Shown piece after piece: positions 12,771 to 13,359 of a stretch of 13,359 bases of DNA (the stretch's first letter is position 1; every line of letters begins with the position of its first letter). The translations under genes and the position numbers were made by a program. Under the pieces are notes generated by a model, which was not told where the DNA came from, made no database searches, and was given only the letters and a program-made list of their open reading frames with translations. Source of the DNA: Clostridia bacterium (GTDB taxonomy: Bacteria; Bacillota; Clostridia; Christensenellales; DTU072); contig JAQVME010000014.1 in NCBI GenBank assembly GCA_028703745.1, positions 1 through 13,359 of the forward strand, given 5' to 3'.

Positions 12771-13359
12771 TGCCGCTCCCCAGAAACATTTTTATTATAA
12801 ATTTTTGCAAATCCTTGTTCTTGGCTTCGGCGCGCACAAGAGCCGTAAAAGGCTTGTGCGAGAATACCGTTTTTACTATGCCTTCCTCGATGCAAAGCAG
12901 AATATCTTTCATGCTTTTGTGCGCGGCAAGCGAAATGTCGCCCAGTCTTGTACGGCTTTGCCGCTGGCTTACCGCTCTTTCGACGGGGAATCCTCCGCCG
13001 CTTGAGTCTTTGAAAAGCTTTTCGAAGATATATTCAAGATTGATTTTTCCCGCCCAGCCATAGCCCTTGTTGAGCGCCAGCGAAATGCAATTTCCGCCGT
13101 TTATTTGGCTGAACAGCCACGCTTCAAGCGGGTCGGTTATGTGTCCGCAAAAAACCCCGGGGTACTGCATGGCGGAAACCATAAAGCCCTGTCCCGTACC
13201 GCAGCCGCCGATAACTACGTCGACTGCGCCCAAATTCAGTAGCACCGCCGCCATAAGTCCGGTATGTATATAAGTCAGTTCCGTTCCCTCCGTATCGGCG
13301 CTCGTTCCTACGTTGTATACCTTCACACCGGTTTTTTCCAACGCGTCTAATACGTCTTT
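12763..13359 (-). CDS. RpiB/LacA/LacB-family sugar isomerase, DhuI-like (5' end beyond right edge)
   Basis: The reading frame stays open to the last base of the window (KDVLDALEKTGVK onward), so the gene starts outside it and roughly 20-30 N-terminal residues are missing. The visible 198 residues contain the RpiB-family active-site loop VVIGGCGTGQGF, then MQYPGVFCGHITDPLEAWLF and FSQINGGNCISLALNKGYGW. The long C-terminal extension (SSGGGFPVERAVSQRQSR onward) is absent from ordinary ribose-5-phosphate isomerase B. It resembles the streptococcal DhuI group, which isomerises 4-deoxy-5-keto-uronate released from glycosaminoglycans or pectin (recalled from the literature, not searched). Linked IclR and GPH genes support a uronate role. 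Alternatives are a pentose or hexose phosphate isomerase. The stop overlaps the IclR start. Confidence 0.85.
   Translation of the reverse strand, partial: KDVLDALEKTGVKVYNVGTSADTEGTELTYIHTGLMAAVLLNLGAVDVVIGGCGTGQGFMVSAMQYPGVFCGHITDPLEAWLFSQINGGNCISLALNKGYGWAGKINLEYIFEKLFKDSSGGGFPVERAVSQRQSRTRLGDISLAAHKSMKDILLCIEEGIVKTVFSHKPFTALVRAEAKNKDLQKFIIKMFLGSGNE

Noticed and set aside
12765..13341. TTG at 13341 as the true start of the isomerase
   Set aside because: The frame remains open and RpiB-like through the last base of the window, and a protein starting there would lack the first strand and helix of the fold.

Overview
The window looks like a chromosomal segment of a Gram-positive anaerobe of the Bacillota, most likely class Clostridia. 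The evidence is the linkage of greA-lysS and of tmk-holB-ricT, strong Shine-Dalgarno sites, sigma-A style promoters (TTGACT-17-TATAAT), a tRNA gene with an encoded CCA end, and an IclR/GPH/RpiB-type sugar-acid cassette. Species cannot be named. There is no phage, transposon or CRISPR signal. No gene-free stretch exceeds about 250 bases.

Region 1 (1-2288, minus strand). The first 11 codons of a probable XRE-type regulator run off the left edge, behind a cluster of three matching 17-bp palindromes. Next come a stem-loop, a Trk/Ktr-type K+ channel subunit with a short C-terminus, and an overlapping membrane-anchored, degenerate TrkA-N-like protein. A terminator and a tRNA-Pro(CGG) gene follow upstream.

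Region 2 (2418-8302, minus strand). This is one long housekeeping operon read right to left from a clear promoter at 8354-8382: greA, lysS, an Orn/Lys/Arg decarboxylase-like gene, tmk, holB, ricT and a 59-residue FeoB-associated-type Cys-rich membrane protein. Gaps are at most 18 bases and several junctions overlap (TGATG, a 10-base overlap, ATGA). It joins transcript cleavage, lysine charging, dTMP kinase, clamp loading and the Fe-S RNA-maturation factor RicT.

Region 3 (8459-10529, plus strand). Two tandem, separately promoted metallophosphoesterases with N-terminal hydrophobic segments. The first resembles the purple acid phosphatase 29 group and the second the YkuE group. The second appears to have a leaderless transcript.

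Region 4 (10520-13359, minus strand). An operon of an RpiB/LacA/LacB-family isomerase (cut by the right edge), an IclR-family regulator and a GPH-family sugar symporter. The isomerase resembles the DhuI type that acts on unsaturated uronates, so the cassette probably takes up and catabolises uronic-acid sugars under KdgR-like control.

No wholly new multi-gene system is evident. The most promising unexplained items are the operator array at 42-130, the degenerate TrkA-N-like partner of the K+ channel, and the small Cys-rich membrane protein translationally coupled to RicT.
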